A DNA stretch of 64,000 nucleotides. Origin: Azolla pinnata (taxonomy: Eukaryota; Streptophyta; Polypodiopsida; Salviniales; Salviniaceae). The notes below the pieces were generated by a model that had not been told where the DNA came from, ran no database searches, and saw only the letters and a program-made list of their open reading frames with translations. The position numbers and the translations under genes are program-made. Positions 45,884 through 58,929 of this stretch are shown piece by piece; the first letter of the stretch is position 1, and every line of letters starts with the position of its first letter. The stretch covers positions 1 to 64,000 of the forward strand of contig JBBBWG010015779.1 in assembly GCA_037176905.1 (NCBI GenBank). Direction: 5' to 3'.

Positions 45884-47821
45884 ATGGAAGCTTTACTCGC
45901 TAATTACGCCTCGGACGACGATGAGGACTCGAACCCACCTCCGAAATCGTCCTCTTTACCATCTCCATCCTCTGCAAATCTGCCCGGTAAGCCCCATCCC
46001 TTTCCCAAACCTAGTTTGTTCTCTTCCTTACCATCTCCAAAAGGCCCATCAGGAAGGGACAGTTCAGTAAGAGCTATGAGAACTGAAATCCCGGATCAGA
46101 TTACGTCGGAAAATCTTGAAGATAAGCCGGCCTCGGTGGCTGTGCCAGGAGGAAAGAGAAGCTCTTTGTTCAGTGCTTTGCCTCCACCAAAAAGCTCGAA
46201 AATGCTTCCGGATCCTTCCATACGATCCGAGCCTTCGGCGCGAGCTGTGAAACGTGTGGTGGAGTTTAGGCCAAGCATCGACATGTCTGTCTTAAAAGAA
46301 GAAGAAGATGATGATGATTCAAATGCGCGTGCAAAGAGATGGGCAGCTGAGTCAGACAAGCCCAAAGGCTTGGCATCGATTTTGCCCAAACCGAAATATT
46401 CTGGTCAATCTCTTGGTCTTGGTAGTGGCCACTCTTCATCAGGCCGTATGTCTCTTGAGATAAACAATGATCATGATGATGCAAGGAGGAAAGATTCTAC
46501 TTTGTCTGAGAATATAAATCGACTCGAAAAGAGTGATGTTCGCCCGAATCCTGACAATGGAGTAGAGCTTCCAATTGATGTGAATGTAGGCAGTTCAGCC
46601 GGAACCTGGGGGAATAAAAACTCAGGCTATCATCAAGGTCTGGATAGTAACGATGATCAGTCTCAATGGTCAGGTCATACCACACCTTATCCACAAGGTT
46701 TGCAGGAAAGTAATGAAGAATCTCAATCGGTGAACTATGGCTCAGCTTATCCACAGGGTTTGCAATCTAACAATGAAGAATTTCCTTGGTTGGCATCACA
46801 TGCACCTCATGATGGGTCCGTATCTGAGGAGCCTTTTAATACATTGATGGTCCATGAAGCAACACATGGCATTGAAACCGTGGAGGATCCTCTTGCAAAT
46901 ATTTTGATGAAAGAGAGAAGGAAAGGCGGAAAGGTTGCAACTCCCACTGTGATTGAAGTGAAGCAATCAGAGTTGACCATTAACAAAGTAAGAGAGGATC
47001 AGGTCAGGGCCACCGGCATCGCATTTGGACCCTCATACCAAGTAAGATTCTTCCTTTCTAACATTCATTTGTGATTTTTACTATGATGATTTTTCCTTTC
47101 TAATATTCCATTTGTGAAAAGAAGAAAGAGAGAGAAGTTGAACATAGAGTTGTGCAAAATGCTAGCATAGAATTTTAAAAAATCTGGTGAGTTTATCATG
47201 CAACTTTTTAAATAGTACATATAATTGTTGAAAGGGGTTTTCCCAAAGATAGTTAGGGCATTTGTACATGGAAGAAAGAGTAAAGCTATGGACTTTTTGG
47301 ACTATTGGTATATGGAAGAAAGCCTAAAGCTATTATGGACAATGGAAGAAAGCTATGGACATTACGTGACTAGAAATGATTATTGTCAATAGAATCATTT
47401 ACATCTTTCTTAGAGATTTTTAATGCAATTGCTTCAAATGGAAGCGGTATTCTTGAAATGTTTGGTAATTAATATATAACCTATTACATTTGATGTACTT
47501 GGATGAAGCATGTTGCCTTGATCTGACCATCTTTATTACTGGGGTTGCTACTTGAAGCTACCTTTATTACTGGGGTTGCTACTTGAAGCTGATGTTTGAT
47601 TCAATGTGTTCTATGAGCATCTTGTTTGGAATGATCAAACACTGGTTTTTGTAAATACGCAGCCAGTATCGAACAAAGGGAAGCCATCAAAACTACACAG
47701 GAGGAAGCATCAAATTGGAACCCTTTATTTTGACATGAAACAGAAGGAAATGGAACTGATGGAAAGGCGATCAAGGGGCTTCATGTCAAAGGCTGAAACA
47801 CAAGCAAAATATGGCTGGTGA
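45884..47821 (+). CDS. PRCC: PRCC-like proline-rich nuclear protein
   Basis: Two exons, 45884-47041 and 47663-47821, give 438 residues. The N-terminus MEALLANYASDDDED and repeated Pro/Ser stretches (SLFSALPPPK) fit plant PRCC. The conserved C-terminus is clear: RATGIAFGPSYQ across the splice, then LHRRKHQIGTLYFDMKQKEM and FMSKAETQAKYGW. Human PRCC is a nuclear protein tied to pre-mRNA splicing and mitotic checkpoint control and is known from renal carcinoma fusions; the plant role is inferred as splicing-related. A repeated peptide, YPQGLQ with flanking Ser/Asn, occurs two to three times near residues 250-305. The intron has normal GT-AG ends. Confidence 0.87.
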
Positions 47822-49405
47822 AAATGAAATGCTCTGTATGGAACAAGTATGGTTTTTACATTCGGTGGAACCACAATGTGATGACAAGACAAGACTGGGT
47901 AAATGCTGCAACCAGACCCAAATATACATAGAAAGCTGGGAGGGATGGGAACGCCATGATTGAATGGCTGAAAACATCTCTGCTGTGCATTATCTTGCAT
48001 GTCTGTGTTCTGATTTCTCCAAATGACGTTGTCATTTTAACACAAACTCTGACATAAGGAAATTTAAAATGTCTTTGTCACCACTAAGGTGTGAAGAAAA
48101 AGTTGTTTGCATCTGTTTATTGTAACTGTAATTTGAGTCAATGTCTCACCAATTTTGCTGTTAGAAGCTAGAAATGTGGTTTGATTAAATAATGGTAAAC
48201 CCACAAATGATGCTTCCTATGGATCACAGTTTGTTGAATATGCTGCATATCTTTACGAATTAATGCATATGAAATAGCAAATCATATGCCTTAGCTTTAA
48301 GTGCTCGAGTTTGGCTAATGTTCAAATCAGAAGCCTATGAAATGCAAGATTTTGCTTATTTACAAGCAAGTATTCACTATTTCATTGTTAAAACCTGAAT
48401 TTATTATATGAAACAGATTTGCCTCCAAGAAACCAACTTAGGGTTTTTTTGGGTACACAAAGTAGCCTCATTGCCCCCGTTCACTATCAGCCTGCTTAAG
48501 ACATTTTATTTTTTATGCCTTTATACTTTCAGAGCTATGTATTCAAGGCTTCCAGCAGTATTTCTGGAATTATCTACTTCAATAACTTTCTGCATTTGTT
48601 AAACTTATCCCTGTGTTATAGAATATTTGTGTACGAACTCTCGGGGAATCATTATAGGATATATCAATTGTTAGGTTTTTTATTTGATAGTAACATATCT
48701 TTTGTTAGTTCTAACATCTTAGTACTTAAGTTTCAATGCACAATTAGAAAAAAACATTCAAGCTAGCATCATTGGTTATATTTTATGGCATTGTGCCAGC
48801 ACACTGCTGTCTATTTATTTACTTTTCAGATTTTCTATTTATTCATATATGAAGTGAAAAGCAGATTTGTTCAACGTTATCTATCCTGTCTAGAGCACGT
48901 TGAGTAAAAAACAGGGAACAAACACTATAAATCATACATCCCCACGGATGATGTAATGAGACATACACAGATATCACAGCATAGTACCAAACAGCTGGCT
49001 TTCTCAAGTCATTCTTTTCTGTAAGTTCAACTAAGATTTTACTCACAGTGATGAAAGTTAAAATTTAAATGTTAGTTACTTCTGGTGCGCAATCATCGCA
49101 GTGAAACTTACTTTTGCCATACCATCAATCAGTTACATTTACAGTGCATATGCTCTCATAGCCTGGCAATTACTGAGTTGTATTCTTGTATTGATACTCC
49201 ACAATTATGATACAGAGGTACCCATATAACGCCAACAAAAAAAATAGCATGTGCATGCAACCAAACGATTGCTAAAAGAAGTGGAGACAAGAAGAAGATT
49301 ATATTATGAGTCCACGACAATATTGAATCTCAAGGTTAGAATAGGAACAAAAATGTATGAGGGATGATGGAGGAAGAAGATGTTATGGATTTTAGGATTC
49401 AAGGT
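47822..49405. other. Convergent intergenic region, no gene seen
   Basis: Lies between the 3' ends of PRCC (plus) and the APD1-like gene (minus). AT-rich, with no domain-bearing open frame. Confidence 0.6.
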
Positions 49406-51965
49406 TTAGAAGAAAGATGTGTCTGAGGCTTGTTCCTGGTACATGGGTGGTAATGATATTTTTTGCTGCTGTTGGTGGGTGTTGTTAAAAGATGCAATGT
49501 GTTGTGGTTCATAAGTTTCAGTATTTGGAATGCCACCAACACATGTTGTCAGATGATGATTGAATGGTGCAGCAACATTCATCTGGTCTCCCTCTGTCAC
49601 ACGTCGCCGCTTCATGCACGTGTCCACCCGCTTCTGCTTCTCTGCAGAATAATAATGAAGGTAGTATACTGTAAGTATAGCATTGTAGCAACCTGGAAAA
49701 AACTAAGCTATTTAAGTTGCAGTTTCAAGTTGGTTTTTGCACACCTAGGTTAATAGAAAAAAAAATTGAGCTTTACCACTAGGGTGTGGCATAGACCTAT
49801 CGGGATGAAAAATATAGTATCAAATCTCTTAAAAGTTATCCTTCCTCTTCGATCAACGTATAAGATTCTGTTCTGAGAGACAGGGTAACAAATACTTTCT
49901 TGTAGGCAGCAGCATTTTTAGCATAATTCTGTTCCAGAGTCTGATGAGATTATTTGGACGAGCTGGTTGTGAAAACTCTTTTGGAGGAGGATTTTTTCAA
50001 GAGGGTTAAATACCAGTGATATGGCTCAGTGTACTCCGGATTTAAGAAATGCCCTTTTAACCCATTAAAAAATCACCAGTTGAGAGAGATAAAATTCTAC
50101 CACCTCTTGAAATTGACCCATACTTCCCAATGTTTTCAAGTGTCTGGAGCAGTGATGTCCCCACCACCCCTAAAAGTTTCTGCACTTTACTAGGTTTTCA
50201 AAACAATACCATAATGACATTGATACAGTTATGCTTCAAAGAGGGATCATACACAGTACTTTTTTTATTAAACTCTTGAGGTATGCTTATTTTGAAGTTG
50301 GTATTTTGACATCAAACAAAAGACAGTCTGAAGAAGCTATACTAATCAGAACATGCAGGTAAAACATTCTAAACTACGCTTACTTTTGTTTGCGATTGCT
50401 TCTTTTGTCATCTGAAGGAATTCGTCCCAATGGAGACCCTGTAGTTCTTGTTTCTCTTCCTCCGACAACATAAAATTTGGTACTCTTCCACATAGATAAG
50501 CAGCCCTTTCTCCATACAAAGAGTATATATTTGTCAGTACGACTGCAAAATCTTTTCATCCAAACATATCATAAAGAAATTATTTTTTCTTTAGGAGTTA
50601 CACTCAAAGATGTCCCCATCAGTGCATACACAGAGAAAAAGGGTGTATGTTTCTTTCAGAAAGAACTGTGATTTTATATTTCATGATTTTACCTTTCTGT
50701 GAAGCAAAAAACTTTGAATTTCAGATGAGTTCTTATCCAGTCCCAAATAGGTAAATAATCATGGATTGACACATACTTGTCACGTTTGTTGTATGCATGT
50801 TCATTATTATAAATCATAGTTGCTCAAGATGGAACAATGACTATTTAGGAGCATGTGGTGGAAAAAAGAAAACCTTCAGCGGAGTGTTCCTCAACGTTTG
50901 GGATGATGAAGAAAAACTTGACAGTGAGTATTTTTTTTAATTTTGTTCCCATTCTGTTCTTTCTTAGTGCAAACAAACGTACCTGTCATAGAGATGTGCA
51001 GCTTCTTCCATAGATGCTACTGTTCCGAGATGGATTTGCTTCTTCTCAACTTTGATTGCAGCTTGCCACTTCATGTTCTTAAAGTACACACCTCTCAGCA
51101 TACAAGAATCTTGATTATCTGTCTGTTTCCTTCTCGATGTTTTTCTGACCTTTGGCACGGAGGCTGGCAAAACTATAAAAGAATGAAAATTTCAAGAATT
51201 TTCTCCGGGGAAACAGAAAAGAACACTGATCCTGGAAGTAACCAAACATCACAAATCTTTGCTACCAAACAGTGTCAAGGAAAAGATTAAAAGAATCTGC
51301 AAAAAAACTAAGACAAACAAATGGCTGAACAAAGTTGTGTGCATCAAGTCTTACCTGGAGGATTGTTATTTGAAGCCTTGGCTAAACTACCAATCACTGC
51401 CACTGAGGTCTCAGGTTTGACCTCTGGTTGCTGGAGTTCAAACAATATGAAAGTATAGATGAGAAAATTAATGAACATATTAGTTATTTAAAATGGTGGT
51501 TTAGCAGCCCTGTTCAACTTAACTAACCTCTTTCTTTTCGATGTTAACTTGGACTGGATGTGTGTTCACTTTTGGAAATGAATTCTCCAATGAGATCGGT
51601 TTATGCTCTGCTGCAAGATTTTGTCGATTGAGTTGGTTCAGAATCTTGTATTTCTCTATAAAGTAAACACACACAAAGTTCAGACATCTTCGTCATAAAT
51701 GAGAACATAAACAATTTCAGGAGGCAGGAAATCTGATTTGTAGCCTTTGGGATTGTCACAATGTTCAACAGTATTGCTACAAGTGGATATGAACACATTA
51801 TGCATGCATTATGCATGTGTGTATATGTATTACACATGGGTGTATGTGTATGAATGTATATATATGTATGTATGCATGTATGTATGCATGCATGCATTAT
51901 GCATGTATTCCTAGTGTACACACACCTTGAATGCCAAGATGCCTCCTTTTCCGAATGCTCACCAT
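49406..51965 (-). CDS. AP2-domain protein, APD1-like (At4g13040 type)
   Basis: Six coding exons on the minus strand: 51965-51926, 51655-51528, 51430-51355, 51172-50983, 50505-50384 and 49641-49406, giving 263 residues. The start MVSIRKRRHLGIQ and the AP2 core LRGVYFKNMKWQAAIKVEKK with QIHLGTVASMEEAAHLYDR, AAYLCGRVPNF and WDEFLQMTKEAI match what I recall of the single-AP2 protein At4g13040. That protein (APD1) promotes salicylic acid accumulation and disease resistance. The AP2 domain is diverged from classical ERF and DREB domains. The C-terminus is basic (KRRRV), then Gln-rich. A 5' UTR intron of about 1.5 kb (51973-53512) is inferred from a good donor and acceptor, placing the first exon upstream of 53513. 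Confidence 0.85.
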
Positions 51966-53600
51966 CTCTGACCTGCTTACAGGACTCCCCTTCAACAGAT
52001 TTTTGACAGCAAAAACTTCAAATTTGAATTAAGCTCCCCGAATTCCCACAAACGGCTTGACTAGGAGATTCCTTCACAAATTATAATAATATGTCTGAGA
52101 CTCTTTTTGCTGTATAAGGAGTTCCTGCTTGCGTGCTGTATAGCTTAGATATGTTATTTCCCTCGAGAATTTAACATCTGGAATTCATGTGTTTTCCTGA
52201 ATTATCTGAAATATTTTCATGCTTGTTAACTGCATGGCCTCTTCAATAACAAATAGCTTAAAAAATTCCAGATATATAGGCACAAAGGTATAAAGGTCAC
52301 AAAGATACTCCTGATGAAGAGGCTTCCTAGCCTAACCAAACAAGCAAGAAAGTTATCCCATAGAAGAATTGACTGAGAATTCCTTATTCTTTAAGCACAA
52401 AATAAAGACATTTTCTGAGAGAAGAGCAGTCTATCAAAGCTTAAACCTTCATAATCTCGAGTATGGAACAAGCACGTGTGAAAAATGCTTAATGGTTGAA
52501 ACCATGAACCAGTTTATCATTTCAATATTTTCAAGTGGTCCAGCATTTTTCATTAAGAATTATACCCTCACAACATCGGCAGTTGAAGCTTAGACCATAA
52601 TGGGTACCAACACACACAAATACAGCATGGCTTTATATCAAATTTGTATGCTAGGTATGGTTAGAGTTCATTTTGGGCTTATTCATTGAATCTTCACTAC
52701 CAATTCAGATGTATTGAATCCAATGCCGTCGGACATTTTGACCTAAATATTATACCATTTATCATCTTCCATTAAGGTTTTAAGCCCTTGAAACATTGTA
52801 CGCTGAATTTTAGACCATGGTTAGAGGTTCACTTGGTCACACATAAACACGCACACACGCAAACACTCGCATCATGTCTTACCCATTGATTCTTCATTAC
52901 GAATTCAGATGTATCGAGAGAATGAACAATTCATTCTGCAAACCCTTCTACTTTCTCTATCAATACATCGCCTCTGTTTTGAAATGAATAGGAGTGGTAA
53001 CAAGGAGCTAAAAATCAGCTCAAATAATAGACATTAGCACAGAAAGAACCATAAATTCTCCCGAATGTTTTCATCCATAAGAAAGACTTCTTTCTGTTCC
53101 ACCCACCACGTCTGAGTTGAATGAGGATCTTCGGACCAGAAGATCAGAGAAGGAGATATACAGAAAACAGAGGAAGAAATTCAGACGTAGTTACCCCTAA
53201 AATCGTCTTATACTGCGCACATAGACCAAATCATCAGTAAAAGGAGACAACATCAACGTCGTAGGTTCAGAATGCACAGAAGTGGCAGAGGTTTCGAATC
53301 CTTTGGGGGTTTCTCGACACAGAGAAACGAGAGAAAGCAAGCGAAGCGTGGCCTAGATCCAGTCTTACGAAGCCAAGCCATTGAGAGCTGGAAGAGCGGA
53401 GACAGATTGAAAACAAGCAAGAAGAAGGGGAGAACAAAAGCGGTAAAGCGGGAAGAGAAGGGAGAGGGCAAGAGAAGAGAAAGAAGAGGACCCAAAGTGG
53501 AGGAGAACATACCTGTGAAGAAGCTATGGCGAATCTGAGAGGGAATCTGAGAGCTGAGCTGGGGAAGAACGAGGAAGAGATAGTCGCCACCTGAGAGAGA
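51966..53600 (-). promoter_or_regulatory. 5' UTR intron and first noncoding exon of the APD1-like gene
   Basis: On the minus strand a donor CACAG|GTATGT at 53513/53512 and an acceptor AGCAG|GTCAGAG ending at 51973 bracket a 1,540-bp interval with no coding signal. Seven bases of UTR precede the ATG. The noncoding exon upstream of 53513 is TC-rich on the gene strand. Transcript data would be needed to confirm it. Confidence 0.5.
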
Positions 53601-53619
53601 AGAGACACAGAGAAGTATA

Positions 53620-54320
53620 TGTGGGCATGGATATGTATGCATGTGTCGATGCATGCATGCATGTATCTGTGTGTATGTATGTGTGGCTATGTAGATACAT
53701 GTGTGCATATGGGGTATGATGCGTTGGGTATGGACCCATGGCATGCATGCATCTGTTGGGTATGGACTTGTGCCATGCATGCATGTGTTGGGGGCATGGA
53801 CTTGGCTTATGCATTCATGTGCTCGGACCTATGTTATGCATGCATGTGTTGGGGGCATGGACCTGGCTTATGCATTCATGTGCTGGGTATGGACTTTTGC
53901 TATGCATTCATGTGCTGGGCATGGACTTGTGCCTTGCATGCATGTGATGGGTGTGGACCTGATGTTATGCATGCATGTGCTGGGTGTGGACCAGATGCTA
54001 TGCATGCATGTGCTTTGTATGGGCCTAATGTTTTGTTATGCATGATGTGCTGGGCATGGGCATGGACCTGGTGCTATGCATGCATGTGCTTTGTATGGAC
54101 CTAATGTTCTGTTATGCATGATGTGCTGGGCATGGGCATGGACCTGTGTCATGCATGCATGTGCTTGGCAAGGACCTGTGTATGCATTGCATGTGCTAGC
54201 TATGGACATGTGTATGCATGCATGTGCTGGGCATGGTGCTAAGCTATGTGTTGGGTGTGGACAATGTCTACACATGTGTATGGTGCATCTATGATGTGTG
54301 TGTGTGCATGTGTTTATGCA
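53620..54320. repeat. ~32-36-bp minisatellite with ATGCATGC cores
   Basis: About twenty units of the form TATGCATGCATGTGCTGGGC followed by ATGGACCTGTG, with variable unit length. It lies just upstream of the presumed first exon of the APD1-like gene. Long repetitive open frames on both strands are by-products of the repeat. Confidence 0.92.
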
Positions 54321-54348
54321 TGCATGTGTGTTTGTAATGGTAGGATAG

Positions 54349-54450
54349 CATCAATGGTATGGGTATTCCCATGAATGTAGCATCAATGGTATGGGTGTTC
54401 CCATGACTGTAGGTAGCATCAATGGTATGGGTATTCCCATGAATGGACAT
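54349..54450. repeat. 32-36-bp repeat, three units
   Basis: Three nearly identical copies of AGCATCAATGGTATGGGTAT followed by TCCCATGAATG. A separate family from the adjacent minisatellite. Confidence 0.92.
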
Positions 54451-56201
54451 GTCCAGAGAGTCAACCTCATCCAAGCTCATGCATGTGTGAGGAGCCACTT
54501 AAAGATGCAGAGTCAACCTCAATCTCAGCCTCAACCTCATCATCTCTCCGCGTGTAAGCTGATAGACAGAAGAAAAGAGCAAGAAGGAGCATCCCACCAA
54601 CAAAGGAAAGATCTGGTTAACAAGAGACAAATCGATCATCCATTTTTCAAGCATCGACCACCAGAGACTGAGAGCGTCGGATACAGTCCTAACGCACCCG
54701 GTTCATTCATACGGCTTGTCCAACGTAGAGAATGATGCCACTCGTCAGCTCTCTTGCCTGTGTCGTAGACCTATAAAGTCAGTTCGGGCCTCTGTGGTTG
54801 ATACGACTATAGATATATATATATCTAACTAGTACATATTAGGAATGTTTCGGTGCAATGTTATTAGAGTCTGTATAAACATCGATCGCTACATGGCTTA
54901 GAGTCTAGCAGATGACTGTATATATCGAGTCTCACATGTTTGTGCAAGTTTGGTTCAAGGGCACTGAATGGGAATAAGAAAATTTTGGAAAACCTGAACT
55001 CTAGAAACAGTTATTCCGAATGATTGGATTAGATAGAAATGAGGGAGATGGAAGATACCTGAGTGGAGAGTTACATTTTCGACCATTATTGTATAAAATG
55101 TTTTGAAATCTAGATGTGTCTTGGTAAACAAAGCCTGCTGAGCTTGGTATGGTTCATCCTCTTAGAGGAAGATGTAATGCTCTTCAAGAAAAGAGAATGA
55201 ACACCATGAAAAATAATGTCATTTTCGATCTTTTACACAATGGATTGTTGTGGATGGATATACAATACACCAATTTGGCTTTTCCCTCGCCGACTACTTA
55301 AAGCAGAATATATAAGAAATGGGAAGCGAGATGTCATTACTTTAAAAGAATAGGTGTGCTTAAATTAGTAGGATTATATATATTATTTCACACCATAGAA
55401 GATTGTAAGATATGCGTAATAGAAGAACAATATAAGATGAATAATATTTGGGAGAGATCAAACCACTATCCAGGGTTAAGTCTATATTACTAAAGAGTAT
55501 CATGGGATTAAGCGTGCAGAGATAGAAGAATACAAATGTATAGAATCAACAACCCAAGCTCTCATAATACCCTCAAATGGAAACCCTCTACATGGTTTTT
55601 TTACCTAACACAAAAGCAAGAGAAAAGATCGAACCTAGATCAACTAATGAATTATGCTTGCCATAAAAATGCCCACCCATGACACTAGGCCTGAATCATC
55701 TTTGTGTTGCAAACACTACTCACCCTTTGCACACCATATCCAAAAGTCCAGAAGGAAGCATGAAAAAGCTATGGTTTTAGCATAGGTTTCATGGCTTCAC
55801 AAGTTACTGACCATTTTGAATATGAGTCTACGAAGATGCAATGGTTAATATAGTAAACTGTTGAGATCAACATGTCAGCTGGAGATGATGAGAGCCTAGA
55901 ATAACCAACCACAAGTCAATATTCTAGTTAAACAAGACTAAGGAAATGAATTTAGGTTGTATTATGATGTAATGAACACTTGAACTGGAATTTCTCAAAC
56001 ACGGCGACTAGTCTTTAGTCGTTTGAAAACCATTTCCACAAACTTAAAATAGAACTATAGCATTAGTTTGAGCGATAGAATCCGCTTCAAAATCTGGATA
56101 TCAAAAAGAAATTAGAACAAACGATGAAATTCAAACTGCTCTCAGATTGACACAAATCAAGCCGACATCCCTACAATGTTGGATCCACGACGACATCAAT
56201 C
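54451..56201. other. Intergenic, possible retroelement scraps
   Basis: No gene supported. On the minus strand near 55600-55870 a few phrases are faintly LTR-retroelement-like, but too weak to annotate as an element. AT-rich. Confidence 0.4.
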
Positions 56202-58896
56202 CTCTGCAAACACAAAATCCATGCATAAGAATCGAACCAAATAATAATACCAAGTTGAAAAAGAAAAGGCAGAGAAAAACCGATCTGGAATGAAAAAACG
56301 TTCTTACAGATCTTATTAAAAGCGACAATGTCACAGCTCTGAATGAACTCGTTTCGTGGCTCTTGAAGTAGATAGTCCTCAATGAGATTGTCAACAGAAA
56401 CTAGATCATCCACAATTGTCATCATTATCACCAGTTTCTTGATTCCATATCCAACAGGAGCAAGCTTTGCTATAAAGAACAAAGAACAGTACCAAACATT
56501 CAATGCTACAGGAAAAAGACTTTCATTCAAAAATTTAAACAGAACAGTTAATAGATAGTTAGACAGAATACAAGCTACTTACATGCACCCCACAAAAGAC
56601 CGGGCATAGAAACACTTCGAACTGCCTCTTCAAGCTTTACCATGTCTGTTTCATCGTCCCACGGCTTCACATCCAACAGAACAGAGGACTTCCCACCTAG
56701 AAAAGAACCATCATTTTATACTACAGTTGAATAACAGAACATGCTCAAAGAGTTTATTTACTTGAGAATAATCTCAAAGGAAAGTGGCAGTGCATACTTT
56801 CTTTCTTCTTTGCAGATGCAGCTTTTTTAGCTTCTCGTTCAGCAGAGGCTTTCTTTTCCTCTTCAGTTTCCTCACCAAAGAGATCCAAGTCATCATCATC
56901 CTCCTCCTTGGCAGCCTTGAAACCAAAAAGAAATCAGTTTTAACAAATGACTTTGAGCAATTGGTCATCTCACCAAACAGTAAGCCCTCTTCACAGTTTC
57001 CCAGAGTTCCTCAAATAATTCCAGTACATTTCCACAATTTCCAGTATCTTCCAAAGCTTTCAAGGACGGCCAAAATACTTCAGTATCTCAGGAATTCTAA
57101 CAGACTTGATAATGTATACCTCCTTCGGGACAACAGGGGCAGATCCATTAGAAAACTCCCTGGGCTGAGCTGCATGAGATCCAGCAATCTTCACACCAAC
57201 TGGCTTACCAGGAAAACTGATAAGTTCTGAAGGTTAGTGCATGTATTACCATTGTAAGTATAAATACAGTCAAAATCCATACACTACCATAGAAATATCA
57301 AGGTTCTACACAATGAAGATTTATAATTATTTATTTTCTGTAGGAAAGATTTGAAGGCATTAATCGTGTATACACTGTAAAGATGTTGTATCACTCTATA
57401 TGCAATACTGGAAAGATCGAAACTTTAAATGGTAGGGATGTATCATGAGCATATGCTATCATGTACAGGTCAAAATTTTTAAGAGCAGAGATTTCCCACT
57501 ATACATTGGCTATTCTAACAGATCACATATTGTACATGGTAAAATAGTTTTATTTCTTCTATTGATCCACAAAGACATTTATCAGTAACTCACTACTCAT
57601 ATATATAGCTATATTGATGCAATTTGCATTCGTATGGGTGAATGCTTGTGTATGTGCTTGTGAAGATTCAAGGCTCGATATGTTTGTATGACTGATGGAG
57701 TAAAAAGAGCTGTAAAAACTTACTATTTCTCAAGAGAAGCTGAGATTTGGTTATACCACCGTAAGACATTAACAAGATCCGTGCTTGGAGCGTCTGTGAA
57801 AGCACAGAAAGCTTCAGCATCATCTCTCGACGGTAGATCTCTGCACACAGTTATAATCAGATTACACCAAGATTTGAAGTATCAACGCATCAAAAGGGAC
57901 AAAATTGGACCATATTCTTTCCAATTCACAAATTCCAGCATCAAAATACACTATATTCGCTTCCTAACTCACACAATTAATGTACACATTAATAGCCACA
58001 ATTGGTTTCCCTGTAGATAGTTGATTCTAAAAGATTCTTTGTGGATTGGATATTTGTCTCTTACGTAGATCATATTTTTCACGATAAAAAGATCAGACTA
58101 CAAAATATCCTCTACCAGATCGACAGAACTGGAACATCGACCTAGCTTGTATTCTCTTCCGGATTCACAGAAGCAAAACATCAAATTAGACCGTATTCTT
58201 CTGGATTGAGTTGACATAGATTTCTTTGATATGGTTAAGCATATGTTGGCATTCCCTTAAAACAGAAGCTACGGTTTGGTATACCAATTCGAATGCAACA
58301 CTCCAGAAACAGAAGTAAAGACGAGTGCAAGGAAGAGAAAACAGGTTTTATTTCAAAAGGGTATCACGGAATCAGGCTAACTCTAATCTCAAAAAAATGG
58401 GAACGTACAGATAATTCCTCCATAGCTTCAAAGACACTACAGAAAATACTATTTCGGAAATTCGTAGCACGCAACACGCATATTTGGTATTCCTCCAAAT
58501 GACACAGAAATCGAGCAACACAATGTATATAAGGGCAAACGACACGGGAATCGAGAAACAAAATGTATATGAGGGCAAAGGAACATAAGCACCCATAGCA
58601 GGGATAGGGTTTAGGGTCTCATGAACATAAGAAGGCTCGGTGGAGAAAGGGAGACGGCGAGCGGACGCCAAGGAAAATGACATACACGAGAGCACAAAAA
58701 GGCGCGATGGGAGAGCTCCTTTCCTTAGCTAGATATGGATGTTCGCACAGAAACCGTAAGAAACGTAGGAAGAAACAAATGGGGGGGGCACAGAGAGAGT
58801 GACGAACCCAGAGATGTAGGTCTTGGAGAGGAGGAAGAGGTCGAAGTCGTGGAGACCCGAGGAAGTGCTGAGATCGGGAAGCTCGACGGCGGCCAT
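56202..58896 (-). CDS. Elongation factor 1B beta/delta subunit (eEF1B GEF)
   Basis: Seven coding segments on the minus strand: 58896-58808, 57840-57724, 57216-57120, 56915-56798, 56696-56583, 56469-56308 and 56203-56202, giving 232 residues, normal for plant eEF1B beta/delta. The N-terminal GST-like part reads [19 protein letters not shown] and KTYISG. The acidic linker is [14 protein letters not shown]. The C-terminal exchange domain has [37 protein letters not shown] and [11 protein letters not shown]. It reloads eEF1A with GTP during translation elongation in the cytosol. The stop codon is split by the last intron (T, then AG). The exon 3 acceptor was set at TTATCAG because the earlier AG would create a stop. 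The N-terminal half is less conserved than the GEF domain. Confidence 0.9.
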
Positions 58897-58929
58897 GGGA
58901 GGGAGGTGGAAGGGAGGGATTATGTGCGA

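Noticed and set aside
53619-54104. 161-codon frame with repeated CMHVLGMDL-like peptide
   Set aside because: Product of the minisatellite; no conserved family and several frames are equally open.
55500-55900. Possible LTR retroelement fragment on the minus strand
   Set aside because: Similarity is faint and limited to short phrases; not enough to annotate.
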